Source of the DNA: Ktedonobacter racemifer DSM 44963
Lineage (GTDB): Bacteria; Chloroflexota; Ktedonobacteria; Ktedonobacterales; Ktedonobacteraceae
Direction: 5' to 3'
NCBI RefSeq assembly: GCF_000178855.1
Contig: NZ_ADVG01000004.1
Coordinates: forward strand, 1,674,001-1,738,000
DNA length: 64,000 bases
Shown here piece by piece: positions 39,536 through 48,080 of the stretch (the stretch's first letter is position 1; every line of letters starts with the position of its first letter). Below the pieces are notes generated by a model. The model was not told the DNA's origin. It did no database searches and was given only the letters and a program-made list of their open reading frames with translations. A program made the translations under genes and the position numbers.

Positions 39536-41992
39536 ATGGGAAAACAGGATATTCTTGCAGCAGATGGACGGCGTAGAGAAGACCTCGCGCTTATTACTGG
39601 GCGTGCCCATTACGTCGATGATATACGCCTGCCGGAGGGGCGACCGGCGCCCCTGCATATGGCGGTTGTACGCAGCATCTATGCCCATGCCAAGCTTGGG
39701 CAGATAGACGTGGAGGCGGCGAGAGCGCTACAGGGAGTCGTGGGAGCATTTACAGGGGAGGAGCTGGTGCGCGATATGCCCATCCTCGAACCCGTGCCTA
39801 TGCCAGGCCTGAAGAAGCCGCAGCGGCGCCCCATGGCTCTGCAACGAGTGCGCTATGCAGGTGATCCCGTGGCGGTCGTGCTCGCAGAGAGTCCAGCCCT
39901 TGCAGCCGATGCGCGCGACCTGGTCGATATCAGCTATGAACCCCTGCCAGTCGTAAGTGATCCCGAGGAGGCACTCGCCCCGGATGCTCCCCTGCTCTAT
40001 GAAGAATTTGGCTCAAACATCGTCGTGCAGACGCACGCCAGCGGGGGGGATATCGAGGCTGCCTTTGCCCAGGCTGAGCATACCACACGCTTTCGCGTTG
40101 TGAACCAGCGTATTGCCCCCAGCTCGCTTGAGCCACGTGGATGCTTATTTGACTTTGATCCTGCAACGGGCGAGCTAACGGCCTGGTTATCTTCACAGTC
40201 CATCTACCGTGCCAGAGATACCCTGGCGCATTTCCTGCACATCGCACGCGAGAAGATTCATGTGTATAATGCCGAGGTGGGGGGAGGCTTTGGCTCCAAG
40301 GCGGGTTTTGTGGGCGAGGAACTGGTTGCTGCCGCGCTCGCCGTCAGGTATGGACGATCAGTGAAATGGATTGAGAGCCGCAGCGAGAATTTGCAGGCGC
40401 AGACGCAGGGGAGAGGGCAGATCAATTACATCGAAGCCGCCTTCCAAAGCGATGGTCGCTTGCTTGGATTGCGCGTGCGTACGGTGGCGGACCTGGGGGC
40501 TTTTCTCTCCGCGATTACCGCCATGGTTCCGCATGGCACGGCCTATTTGCTGAGTGGACCCTACCAGGTACAGGCTATTGATGTACAGATGGTTGGCGTC
40601 TACACCAACAAGGTCGCTACCGCTCCTTATCGAGGTGCGGGCCGACCCGAGGCGGCATACATCCTGGAACGCACACTGGATCGCATCGCACATATCTTAA
40701 AGCTCGATCCCGCCGAGGTGCGCCAGCGGAACTTCATCGCCGCGAACGACTTTCCTCATCGGACAGTCATGGGCATGAGCTATGAGAGCGGCAACTACCA
40801 GTCTGGCCTGGAGCGCTTGCTGACCTTCGCAGACTACACTGGTTGGCGTACGAAGCAGCGCGAGCAGCGCTCCCAGGGTGAGAGCAAGCACCTATTAGGC
40901 ATCGGGCTGGCGACCTTCATCGAAAACTCTGGCGGGAGCATGGGACCGATCAGGCCTGGTATTCCCCAGGAGGCCGCCACGGTACGCATTCGGTCTGATG
41001 GTACGATCCTGGTGCAGAGTGGCGTGGCCTCCAACGGCCAGGGACACTTCACGGCCTTCGCCCAGGTTGTGGCGAAAGAGCTGAATATGCCTATGTCGCA
41101 CGTTGAAGTCCAGATGAACGATGCCTCTCTGCCCGCCTTTGGCATTGGTACCTTTGGCAGTCGTACCACTCAGACCTCCGGCTCGGCGGTGCTGCTCGCT
41201 GCTCAGGCTGTACGTGAGAAGGCCTTGCAGGTGGCGGCACGGATGCTGGAGGCTTCTTCACAGGACCTGGTGCTGGAAGATGGACAGGTGATGGTACAGG
41301 GCGTCCCGGCACGCGTGTTGAGTTTGGGTGAACTGGCAAGGATGGTTGAGGCACAGCCTGAGCTGATCGAGCATGAGGCTCCTAATCCCGTGAACGGCGC
41401 TCCTATCGAGGGCCTGGCTGCCTGGCGTGATTTTGTCTCGCCTGAGTCGACCTTCTCCTCGGGCGCGCACCTGGCGGTCGTCGAGATCGATACTGAGACG
41501 GGCGAGGTAAAGCTGGAGGCATATGTCGCGGTCGACGACTGTGGGCGCGTGCTCAACGAATTCCTGGCAGAGGCCCAGGTCCATGGCGGTGTTGCCCAGG
41601 GAATTGGCCAAGCCCTCTATGAGGAAACGCTCTATGACCAGGAGGGACAGTTCCTCACCAGTACCTTCATGGACTACGCCATGCCCTTCGCGCGGGGCGT
41701 ACCCGAGATACAAGCCGCCTTTGTCGAGACACCCTCGCCCCGCAATCCTCTGGGCGTGAAGGGTGTTGGAGAAGGCGGCACCATTGGCGCGCCCCCGGCG
41801 GTCGTCAACGCCGTTCTGGACGCCCTGGAGCCGCTAGGTATTCAGAACATCGATATGCCCATTAAACCTGAGCGGGTCTGGAGCCTGATCCAGTCCACGC
41901 GTCAGGGGGCCTTAAAGGAAACAGATCCTGTGCTCCCCTCAGTCTTCCAGGCAGAGGTCAAGGCTTCCAACGAAACTCCCGAATTCGGTTGA
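39536..41992 (+). CDS. Xanthine dehydrogenase/CO dehydrogenase-family molybdopterin subunit, orphan
   Basis: An 818-aa large (molybdenum-cofactor) subunit of the xanthine oxidase family. Recognisable: RREDLALITGRAHYVDDI at the start, the Moco-binding VGGGFGSKAGF, TAPYRGAGRPEAAYILER and the C-terminal GVKGVGEGGTIGAPPAVVNAV with the catalytic Glu. The APYRGAGRPE loop is the type seen in form II CoxL/aldehyde-oxidase-like proteins and not the AYxCSFR loop of true CO dehydrogenases, so the substrate is probably an aromatic or heterocyclic compound or an aldehyde. The FAD and 2Fe-2S subunits that normally sit next to it are absent here. GGAAGG upstream of ATG 39536. Confidence 0.9.
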   Translation: MGKQDILAADGRRREDLALITGRAHYVDDIRLPEGRPAPLHMAVVRSIYAHAKLGQIDVEAARALQGVVGAFTGEELVRDMPILEPVPMPGLKKPQRRPMALQRVRYAGDPVAVVLAESPALAADARDLVDISYEPLPVVSDPEEALAPDAPLLYEEFGSNIVVQTHASGGDIEAAFAQAEHTTRFRVVNQRIAPSSLEPRGCLFDFDPATGELTAWLSSQSIYRARDTLAHFLHIAREKIHVYNAEVGGGFGSKAGFVGEELVAAALAVRYGRSVKWIESRSENLQAQTQGRGQINYIEAAFQSDGRLLGLRVRTVADLGAFLSAITAMVPHGTAYLLSGPYQVQAIDVQMVGVYTNKVATAPYRGAGRPEAAYILERTLDRIAHILKLDPAEVRQRNFIAANDFPHRTVMGMSYESGNYQSGLERLLTFADYTGWRTKQREQRSQGESKHLLGIGLATFIENSGGSMGPIRPGIPQEAATVRIRSDGTILVQSGVASNGQGHFTAFAQVVAKELNMPMSHVEVQMNDASLPAFGIGTFGSRTTQTSGSAVLLAAQAVREKALQVAARMLEASSQDLVLEDGQVMVQGVPARVLSLGELARMVEAQPELIEHEAPNPVNGAPIEGLAAWRDFVSPESTFSSGAHLAVVEIDTETGEVKLEAYVAVDDCGRVLNEFLAEAQVHGGVAQGIGQALYEETLYDQEGQFLTSTFMDYAMPFARGVPEIQAAFVETPSPRNPLGVKGVGEGGTIGAPPAVVNAVLDALEPLGIQNIDMPIKPERVWSLIQSTRQGALKETDPVLPSVFQAEVKASNETPEFG

Positions 41993-42000
41993 TATTCTAT

Positions 42001-42065
42001 TATGCCCAGGGATGTGATGTGGCGGATGGCCGAAGGCCATCCGCCACATCACATCCCTGGGCATA
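42001..42065. terminator. Perfect 31-bp hairpin between convergent genes
   Basis: 42001-42031 and 42035-42065 pair perfectly around GAA. It lies between the stop codons at 41992 (+) and 42077 (-) and can end transcripts from both sides. Confidence 0.8.
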
Positions 42066-42076
42066 GTGAACTATAC

Positions 42077-42655
42077 TTAACGCTGTTGCGCTCGTAGTCT
42101 GGCGAGACGTTCGTTATCCTGCTGGAGCCTGGCTTCAGCGCGGGTAAGCAGTATTTCGATCTGCTCTTGAGGCCAGATGACGACTCCATCGTCGTCCGCG
42201 ATGACCAGGTCGCCATCGCGAACGACAGTTTCTTCAAAGGTGATGCGGCCGCCCACGACCGCTGGACCGTCCTTACGTGAGGCAGTAGGGGTCACCCCAC
42301 GGCACCATACGCGAAATACTTCAAGTGCTCTAATCTCCCTGGAATCACGGACCAGGCCATCCGTAATCAGGCCTGCGAGTCCTGCGTTCTGCATTTCGAG
42401 CGCGAGCAGGTCGCCCACAGTCGCTGTCCGCGAGGCATGCCCACCCGCGACGACAAGCACTGTTCCCGGCTCAGGTGGCGCTTCCAGCACTTTGCGAATG
42501 GCCAGGTTATCATCCTGGCTCATCAGCGCGACATAGGCCGGGCCAACGACGCGTGAACCCGGTAACAGCGGGAGAATATAGTTGGGAAGGACACCCTTGC
42601 CTTCACTTGCGTCAGATGCTAGTGTGGCCGAGAGCCACTCTGGATACTCTCTCAT
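42077..42655 (-). CDS. RraA-family protein (aldolase/decarboxylase-like)
   Basis: A 192-aa protein of the RraA/MenG-like fold. Typical motifs: RVVGPAYVALMSQDDNLAIRKVLE, PGTVLVVAGGHASRTATVGDLLALEMQNAGLAGLITDGLVRD (the G-D-L-L-A and G-x-x-x-D-G-x-x-R-D boxes with metal-binding Asp and substrate Arg), and DGDLVIADDDGVVIWP. Members are 4-hydroxy-4-methyl-2-oxoglutarate aldolases/oxaloacetate decarboxylases or RNase E inhibitors; in a bacterium like this the aldolase-type role is more likely. The start at 42655 lies in front of the fold, and the longer open frame is not homologous. It converges with the molybdopterin subunit gene. Confidence 0.85.
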   Translation of the reverse strand: MREYPEWLSATLASDASEGKGVLPNYILPLLPGSRVVGPAYVALMSQDDNLAIRKVLEAPPEPGTVLVVAGGHASRTATVGDLLALEMQNAGLAGLITDGLVRDSREIRALEVFRVWCRGVTPTASRKDGPAVVGGRITFEETVVRDGDLVIADDDGVVIWPQEQIEILLTRAEARLQQDNERLARLRAQQR

Positions 42656-42804
42656 ATGCTTTCTTTGCCTTTCCCTAATTAGTAGCGAAATAAGGCGATA
42701 TGCAGAAGATGCATATCGCCTCCCACCTACCACACCACCTATCCGTTAGTATACTTGCGATTGCCCCGAGATGTCCTCCCGGGTGGACCACATCATATAA
42801 CATA

Positions 42805-42824
42805 GCGAGTGCCGCAGGCGCGAG
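42805..42824 (+). repeat. 20-bp dispersed tag, copy 1
   Basis: GCGAGTGCCGCAGGCGCGAG is identical to 47205-47224, and its core CCGCAGGCGCGA recurs at 52142-52153. Intergenic. Confidence 0.7.
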
Positions 42825-43802
42825 AATTAGTTGCCTCGCTGCATCCGTTCGACAATCAAGGTCATCACATGGCTGACCGCCAGGGCGACCTCTACATCTT
42901 CCTGCACCTGAAAGTCTTCGAGCGTGGGGCTGTGGAGTGCAATAATGCCAAAGAGGTGTGATCCCATCAGGAGCGGTAAGAGAAGGGTTTGCTTCATACC
43001 TGGAGCCAGGTTTTGCAGCAGAGCGGGAAGCTGTGATGTCTGGAAGAGAGATGTTTCCTCTTGCTGGAGATGTATCAGCAGTGGCATGTCTTCCAGCGAT
43101 TTCCCCATGAACTGATGCACCAGGCGTTGCTCCTCTGGCTCATCCAACCCCAGACAGAGTAGATCCATGACCGGTCACGTTGGCATCTAGAAGGAGAATG
43201 CTTGCAAGTGTGGTGTGGAAGAGTTGACATTGTAGAGCTGTGATTTGCTTCAAGCTCTCACGTTGTTGTCTAAGCTGATTGGTATCAGGCCTCTCGGTTG
43301 CTTCTAGCGCAATGACATGCGCAAGCTCCAGAAACATATTGAGACGATCATAGGTCTGGCGCTCAAGCGCGCGCTGCCGAGTCACATCGCGATAGACGAG
43401 GACGGCCCAGCGAATACGCCTCTGTTCGTCGTAAATGTGAGTGCCACTCACATTAAGGAGGCGGTCCTGACCATCCAGCGAATGAATGAAGATGTCGAGC
43501 GTGTTCTCCCCTGTCAGGGACTCGCCCGCGAAGATACGCGCCAGTGGCGTCTGTTCTATCAGCAGGTGCTGCCCTTCCACAGAGCGAACTTGCAGCAGCG
43601 CGAAACGTTCTTCGTGCGAGAGAGCGAGGAAACGCGGATGATGTTCAATCAAAAAGAGATTTCAACGGTTCTCAAAAAGAGAAGAGAATGTAGGCAAAGC
43701 GTGGCAATATGCCCATAAAGTACCTTCTCATAGGCATATGCGAAAAAATGTTCTATACTAGAAGAAAGAAGGGGTTTTGACGTCTATCAGGAGCGGTGGG
43801 CA

Positions 43803-44981
43803 ATGATTCGCGCGCATAAGATACGCCTCCATCCAACTGAAGAGCAGAAACGCTATTTTGTCAGAGCTGCAGGTGTTTCTCGATTTACATGGAACTGGGC
43901 ACTGGCAGAATGGAACCGACAGTATCAAGCGGGCGAGAACCCAACCGCCTTGAAATTGAAGAAGCAATTCAACCAGATCCGACGGCAAGAGTACCCTTGG
44001 ACCTGGGAGGTCACGAAGAATGCCTCCGATCAGCCGTTCCTCGATCTGGCAAAAGCCTGGGCCGCTTATTTTGACGGTTTGAAAAAGGGAAAAAAGACAG
44101 GTCGGCCCACCTTCAAGAGCAAGAAGAAAAGCAAACTGAGCTTTTATCTCGCCAATGATCAATTCGAGCTTGGGGACCATCGGATCTGGATCCCCAAGCT
44201 CGGCTGGGTGAATATGGCAGAGAACTTGCGCTTTGTGGGCAACGTGACAGGTGCGCGCATCACCAAAACGGCAGACTGGTGGTTTGTCTCGATTCAGGTC
44301 GAACTTCCAGATGCGATCCCGGCGAAGAAACTGGCTGCGTGTGGCATCGACGTCGGACTGAACCGACTGGCAACCTTGAGTACGGGAGAGGAAGTCGAGA
44401 ACCAAGCCTTCCTCAAAACCGCGCTCAAAAAGCTACGTCAGGCCAACAAGCGGCTCCATCGCCGCAAACTGGGCTCGAAAAACCGGGAGAAAGCACGCAG
44501 GCAGGTTGCACGCCTGCACTACCGAATCACCTGCATGAGAGATGATGTGCTCCACAAGCTGACGACCCGGCTCGCGAACTGCTACGGGATCATTGGCATT
44601 GAAGACCTCAACCTCAAGGGATTGCTCAAGAATCGTAAGCTCGCTCGTTCGTTCTCGGATGCGTCATTAGGCAAACTCTTGAACGTGCTGAAGGCGAAGG
44701 TGGAGCAACGAGGTGGGCACGTCATCAAGGTCAACCGTTTCTTTGCTTCCAGTAAAACCTGTCACGGTTGCGGCTGGAAGTGGGAAGACATGCAGCTCTC
44801 AGATCGGATGTTTCTCTGTCAGAACCCTCACTGCGCGTATGCTCAATTCGAGCAGGATAGAGATTATAATGCCTCTCTGAATATCCTGGCGGAAGCCCTC
44901 CGCTTGATCGGGCTCATTGATCAAGCCGTCTCCGGTACTGGCTCGGACGAAGACGGAAACTTGGCTGTGGACGCGGGGTAA
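43803..44981 (+). CDS. tnpB: RNA-guided endonuclease TnpB, intact
   Basis: A 392-aa TnpB. It starts MIRAHKIRLHPTEEQKRYFVRAAGVSRFTWNWALAEWN, the usual N-terminal helix-turn-helix. The split RuvC domain is complete: GIDVGLNRLA (Asp183), GIIGIEDLNLKGL (Glu267) and EQDRDYNASLNI (Asp354), with the zinc finger CHGCGWKWEDMQLSDRMFLCQNPHC between the last two. Length is normal. It should cut DNA guided by an RNA from the right end of its own element. It differs strongly from the tnpB at 15757, so the two elements are of different lineages. AGGAG lies 9 bases before ATG 43803; TATACT (43754-43759) may be its -10. Confidence 0.95.
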   Translation: MIRAHKIRLHPTEEQKRYFVRAAGVSRFTWNWALAEWNRQYQAGENPTALKLKKQFNQIRRQEYPWTWEVTKNASDQPFLDLAKAWAAYFDGLKKGKKTGRPTFKSKKKSKLSFYLANDQFELGDHRIWIPKLGWVNMAENLRFVGNVTGARITKTADWWFVSIQVELPDAIPAKKLAACGIDVGLNRLATLSTGEEVENQAFLKTALKKLRQANKRLHRRKLGSKNREKARRQVARLHYRITCMRDDVLHKLTTRLANCYGIIGIEDLNLKGLLKNRKLARSFSDASLGKLLNVLKAKVEQRGGHVIKVNRFFASSKTCHGCGWKWEDMQLSDRMFLCQNPHCAYAQFEQDRDYNASLNILAEALRLIGLIDQAVSGTGSDEDGNLAVDAG

Positions 44982-45006
44982 GACCAAAAACGTGCCGGTC
45001 ACGTTG
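44940..45006 (+). ncRNA. Candidate omega-RNA 3' end of the second tnpB element
   Basis: The tnpB 3' end and right end of the element contain the hairpin CGTGCCGGTCACG (44991-45003), preceded by AAGACCAAAAA. In TnpB systems the guide RNA scaffold ends at the element border; bases from about 45004 would form the guide. Assigned by position only. Confidence 0.35.
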
Positions 45007-45582
45007 AGGCACCTACGGATGAAGCAGCAACAACGAACGATGTGAGAGAGCTATGCTCGCATACGTTTTCCTACATTTATCGGAGCAGGTCATGAAAAGC
45101 CATATTGGCCCAGAGGAGAAAGCCCTCCTCATTGAAGACCGCCAGATCATCGATCAGCGTTTCGATGATCTGGAAGAGAGAAGGCGAGAATGGCAAGGCG
45201 GTATCTGTGGTGGCGGCAGAAGAGTTTGACGAAGCAGGCATGTCTCTCACTACACCCGAATCTGCTCTGCCAAAGTTGTTATAGAGACTTTTCGGCGTGA
45301 AAGAATCTATTGGTGGTAACATAAACTCAGGCTTTTGGGGGGAGAAGGTACGCTGGTTATTCTGAAGCATATTCACACACCATTTCATCTAGCTACATTT
45401 TAAATTGTCTACCAACATATTTGAATACATGAGCTTACGCATACTACTATAACATAGATGTGTGGAAAGGTGTCAATAGCGTAAAAACGTATAAAAGCGA
45501 CCTAGATAATAAGAAGAGCATGATTTTAACCCTTGTTACACCTTTGTGATACATTGCAATACAATGTACGAAAGTGAAAGCA

Positions 45583-45610
45583 GGCAGGTGGTCAATATCG
45601 ACCACCTGCC
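45583..45610. terminator. 11-bp hairpin near the MFS relic
   Basis: GGCAGGTGGTC (45583-45593) pairs with GACCACCTGCC (45600-45610). It lies 34 bases after the stop of the minus-strand MFS gene, a likely terminator. The rest of 45389-45643 shows no gene. Confidence 0.6.
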
Positions 45611-45643
45611 CGTTTGTATTTGGAATGAATTATGTACCGGATG

Positions 45644-46961
45644 TCAGGCGGGAGAGGTTTCGCCTGTTTCCGCGAGTTCGATGTGCTCCGTCTCGTCGTC
45701 GTGACGCAAGAAATCTGCCTCGCGGGCCTCGCGACCTACGGCAGTAAAGATAATGACCGCCAGGAAGGCGCCTACTGAGAAGTAAGCCAGCGCCAGTTGA
45801 TAGTTGGGGAGCTTCTCCGTTCCCAAGGCATTGGCTGTAATGCCCTCGATGAAGACGATCCAGGAGGCGAAGAGATTGCCGAGCTGGTAGGCGAAGCCCG
45901 GGAAGGTGCCACGTACATCTGTGGGCGAGAGCTCATTCAGGTGAGCAGGGATAATACCCCAGGCACCCTGGACCATAAACTGTAACAAGAAGGCGCCAAT
46001 TGACAGTGAAACGGCCGTTCCCACTAGCGGTATCTGAATTAGGCCCTGTCCAGAGCGGGATCATAATGATACCCAGGATGCTGGCAATGATAATGGCGCG
46101 CCTGCGACCCCAGGACTGAGAGAAGGCCCCAAACAGCGTGCCTCCAATAATCGCCCCAATATTAGAGATAATCGTAATGGTGGAGGCCTGTCCAGGACTG
46201 AAATGCAGTTGAGCCTTCAAGAAAGTTGGCAAGTTATCCTGAGTGCCATGAGAGAGACTATTAAAGGCCGTCATCAGGAAAATGACATAGAAGAAGACGA
46301 GCCAGTGGCTCTTAATGGCCTTCCAGATACTTTGCCACATCCCGATGCCACGCGAGCGTAGCGACTCCTGGCGTTGTGTCCAGACCTCGGATTCGGTGAC
46401 GCTCAGGCGAATATAGACTACCAGGAGGGCGGGCAACGCGCCTACAATAAAGAGGCCGCGCCAGCCAATAATGGGAAAGAGCACCCCATAGGCAAGGGCC
46501 GCCAGCAGATAGCCAAAGGCATAGCCTTGCTGGAGAATACCAGAGTAGAGGCCGCGTGAGCTCGTTGGCAGCGACTCCATAGCCAGCGAGGAGCCGAGAC
46601 CCCATTCACCGCCCATACCAATGCCAAAGAGAATGCGCAAGACAAGAAACGTAATATAGTTGGGAGAGAAGGCCGTGAGGAGCTCCAGGGCTGAATAGAG
46701 CAGAATATCGATCATAAGCGGAGTGCGGCGTCCAAAACGTTCAGCTAGTAAACCAAAGATGAGGGCGCCCAGCGGGCGCATCGCCAGAGTTAGGGTCACG
46801 GTCAGCAGGATGGCGGTAACCCCAAGGTGAAACTCTTTGGCAATCTCGGTCGCAGTCAATGAGACGAGGAAGAAATCAAAGGCATCAAGGGTCCAACCGA
46901 GAAAGCTTGCGATAAAGATGTTACGTTGATTCCTGTTCAAGGAGGTAGCGACGCTGCTCAA
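45644..46961 (-). pseudogene. MFS metabolite transporter (ShiA/NanT-like), frameshifted
   Basis: A sugar-acid/shikimate-type MFS transporter with about 12 helices when both frames are joined. The first 300 residues include FLGWTLDAFDFFLVSLTATEIA, RPLGALIFGLLAERFGRRTPLM (motif A) and the second copy GAFSQSWGRRRAIIIA. After IIMIPLWTG the frame shifts by one base near 46030-46045; SIGAFLLQFMVQGAWGIIPAHLNELSPTDVRGTFPGFAYQLGNL continues in the frame ending at 45644, the normal end of this family. TTG 46961 is the start, with AAAGGAGTACTCTACC upstream. The break may be real or a base error in the sequence. Confidence 0.85.
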
Positions 46962-47756
46962 GGTAGAGTACTCCTTTACTGTAAACTCATCCTTAACGAA
47001 TAGTATGTGCGTGTGCCGCCATATATAAATTGGGGAACGGTGAATTACACTATATCACTTTTTGCTTAAAATGTGTTAGAACTAACTTATTGAAATAAGT
47101 CAAAGATAAAGGCCAGCAGGCCCTTTAACTAGCCCCAAATGTAAATTACTTCTAGTTGATGATGTGATGGCTGCCAGGGAGCATCCATCACATCATCAAC
47201 TAACGCGAGTGCCGCAGGCGCGAGAGGTCAAGCATAGAATGTGCATTTGGTGTAGCCTCCTTCTTTCTCAAGGTTGTGTAACGGACCACGAATGGGAGGC
47301 CGCTTAGGGAGACGTTGAAGTCACCTGGTACAAAGGTACTTTCTCTCTTGTCATGTGCTGGGGGAGGAGTATAATACGCCTGTTTACAGGATCTTGACGA
47401 AAGGGCAAGTCGTTCCAAAGAAGGGTGATTTTAGAGATATAATTTGTGGTCGATAGTATAAATTAGTGAGGATCGCAAGAGTTATTTCGCGAAGACCACA
47501 TAGGAAATGCTACCCCCCTTTAGGCATTGAAGCAGTCAGTTTAGTGTTCTTATATATGAGACATGGTGCAGGCCTATTATCCCTTTCATCTCATCCTTCA
47601 GAGAGTGGCACATGTCTGCATACTTCTTCTCCGAACACCCTGAGCGCAAAGCGCTAGACACGCCAGTGGCGTTGGGTTTCGGAATAAGATCATAGAGCAA
47701 AGCAACAGAGATAGTCAACAAGTAGAAAACTTGTGAAAATAAAGGAGAAATCGTAT
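46962..47756. other. 795-bp intergenic region without recognisable gene
   Basis: Upstream of the MFS relic and of the small gene at 47757. Apart from the hairpin and tag at 47153-47224, I see only short frames with no family resemblance or ribosome-binding site. It probably holds the promoters of both neighbours. Confidence 0.5.
47153..47224. repeat. 18-bp inverted repeat with adjoining 20-bp tag
   Basis: TAGTTGATGATGTGATGG (47153-47170) pairs perfectly with 47185-47202 (14-nt loop). Two bases later comes the tag GCGAGTGCCGCAGGCGCGAG (47205-47224), identical to 42805-42824. Confidence 0.75.
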
Positions 47757-47942
47757 ATGCCTACGCTTGAGAAGTTCTGTGAGCACGACCTGGTTATGTG
47801 GCACTATCGCCAGGGTCAGAAAAATGTTCCAGCCCCCGCCGTGGTTATTCGCCAGGAGGCAGATGGTGTGGTCATCCGCGTCAAGGTTGAGGGCAGCGTC
47901 AAGCAGGTCGTTGTCGCTCCCGAGCAACTCTCGCATCGCTAA
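47757..47942 (+). CDS. Small 61-aa protein, unknown function
   Basis: A compact protein beginning MPTLEKFCEHDLVMWHYRQ, followed by four predicted beta strands (APAVVIRQEADG, VVIRVKVEGS, VKQVVVAPEQL). The short beta-rich form with alternating Val resembles an SH3-like or KOW-like barrel, which is a guess. AAAGGAGA (47741-47748) sits 9 bases before ATG 47757, and a strong T-tailed terminator lies 16 bases after the stop, so this is very likely a real, monocistronic and well-translated gene. No annotated family is recognised. Confidence 0.75.
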   Translation: MPTLEKFCEHDLVMWHYRQGQKNVPAPAVVIRQEADGVVIRVKVEGSVKQVVVAPEQLSHR

Positions 47943-47957
47943 GAGCGATACAAAAGA

Positions 47958-48004
47958 AACGTCGATCATGTGTCATAATTACATGATCGACGTTCCTTTT
48001 TTTT
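47958..48004 (+). terminator. Rho-independent terminator of the 61-aa gene
   Basis: AACGTCGATCATGT (47958-47971) pairs perfectly with 47981-47994, 9-nt loop, followed by CCTTTTTTTT. Textbook form. Confidence 0.9.
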
Positions 48005-48005
48005 A

Positions 48006-48067
48006 ATAGAGGAGTAAGGTTGTCAGTGAAGGCGTGAGCGCCTTCACTGACAACCTTACTCCTCTAT
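48006..48067. terminator. Perfect 29-bp hairpin beside the ABC genes
   Basis: 48006-48034 and 48039-48067 pair perfectly around TGAG. It lies 14 bases beyond the stop of the ABC gene on the minus strand (48081) and back-to-back with the terminator at 47958. Confidence 0.8.
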
Positions 48068-48080
48068 ATTTTCCTCTGCT

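Larger units (their letters stand above)
43704..45012 (+). mobile_element. IS200/IS605-type tnpB-only element
   Basis: It breaks the PAS/GAF gene. The left end has an imperfect subterminal hairpin GCAATATGCCCATA (43704-43717) against CATAGGCATATGC (43729-43741). At the right a small hairpin CGTG-CCGGT-CACG (44991-45003) follows the tnpB stop. No flanking direct repeat is expected for this transposon type, and none is seen. There is no tnpA in the window, so mobility would depend on a transposase elsewhere. Exact ends are approximate. Confidence 0.75.
42827..45388 (-). pseudogene. PAS/GAF sensor gene, interrupted and frameshifted
   Basis: The N-terminal part is at 45388-45077 (a low-complexity stretch, then PSLFQIIETLIDDLAVFNEEGFLLWANMAF, the start of a PAS domain). 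The rest lies on the far side of a tnpB element: 43652-43140 continues the PAS domain (IDEQRRIRWAVLVYRDVTRQRALE is the typical PAS/PAC end) into a GAF start (LYHTTLASILLLDA-like). A one-base shift near 43160-43175 moves the GAF remainder (LLCLGLDEPEEQRL...LFGIIALHSP) to the frame ending at 42827. No kinase domain follows. The original was a PAS-GAF signalling protein; it is now a relic. Confidence 0.75.

Noticed and set aside
47200..47657. Short frames in the gap before the 61-aa gene
   Set aside because: No ribosome sites, no composition bias of coding DNA, and one overlaps the 20-bp repeat tag.
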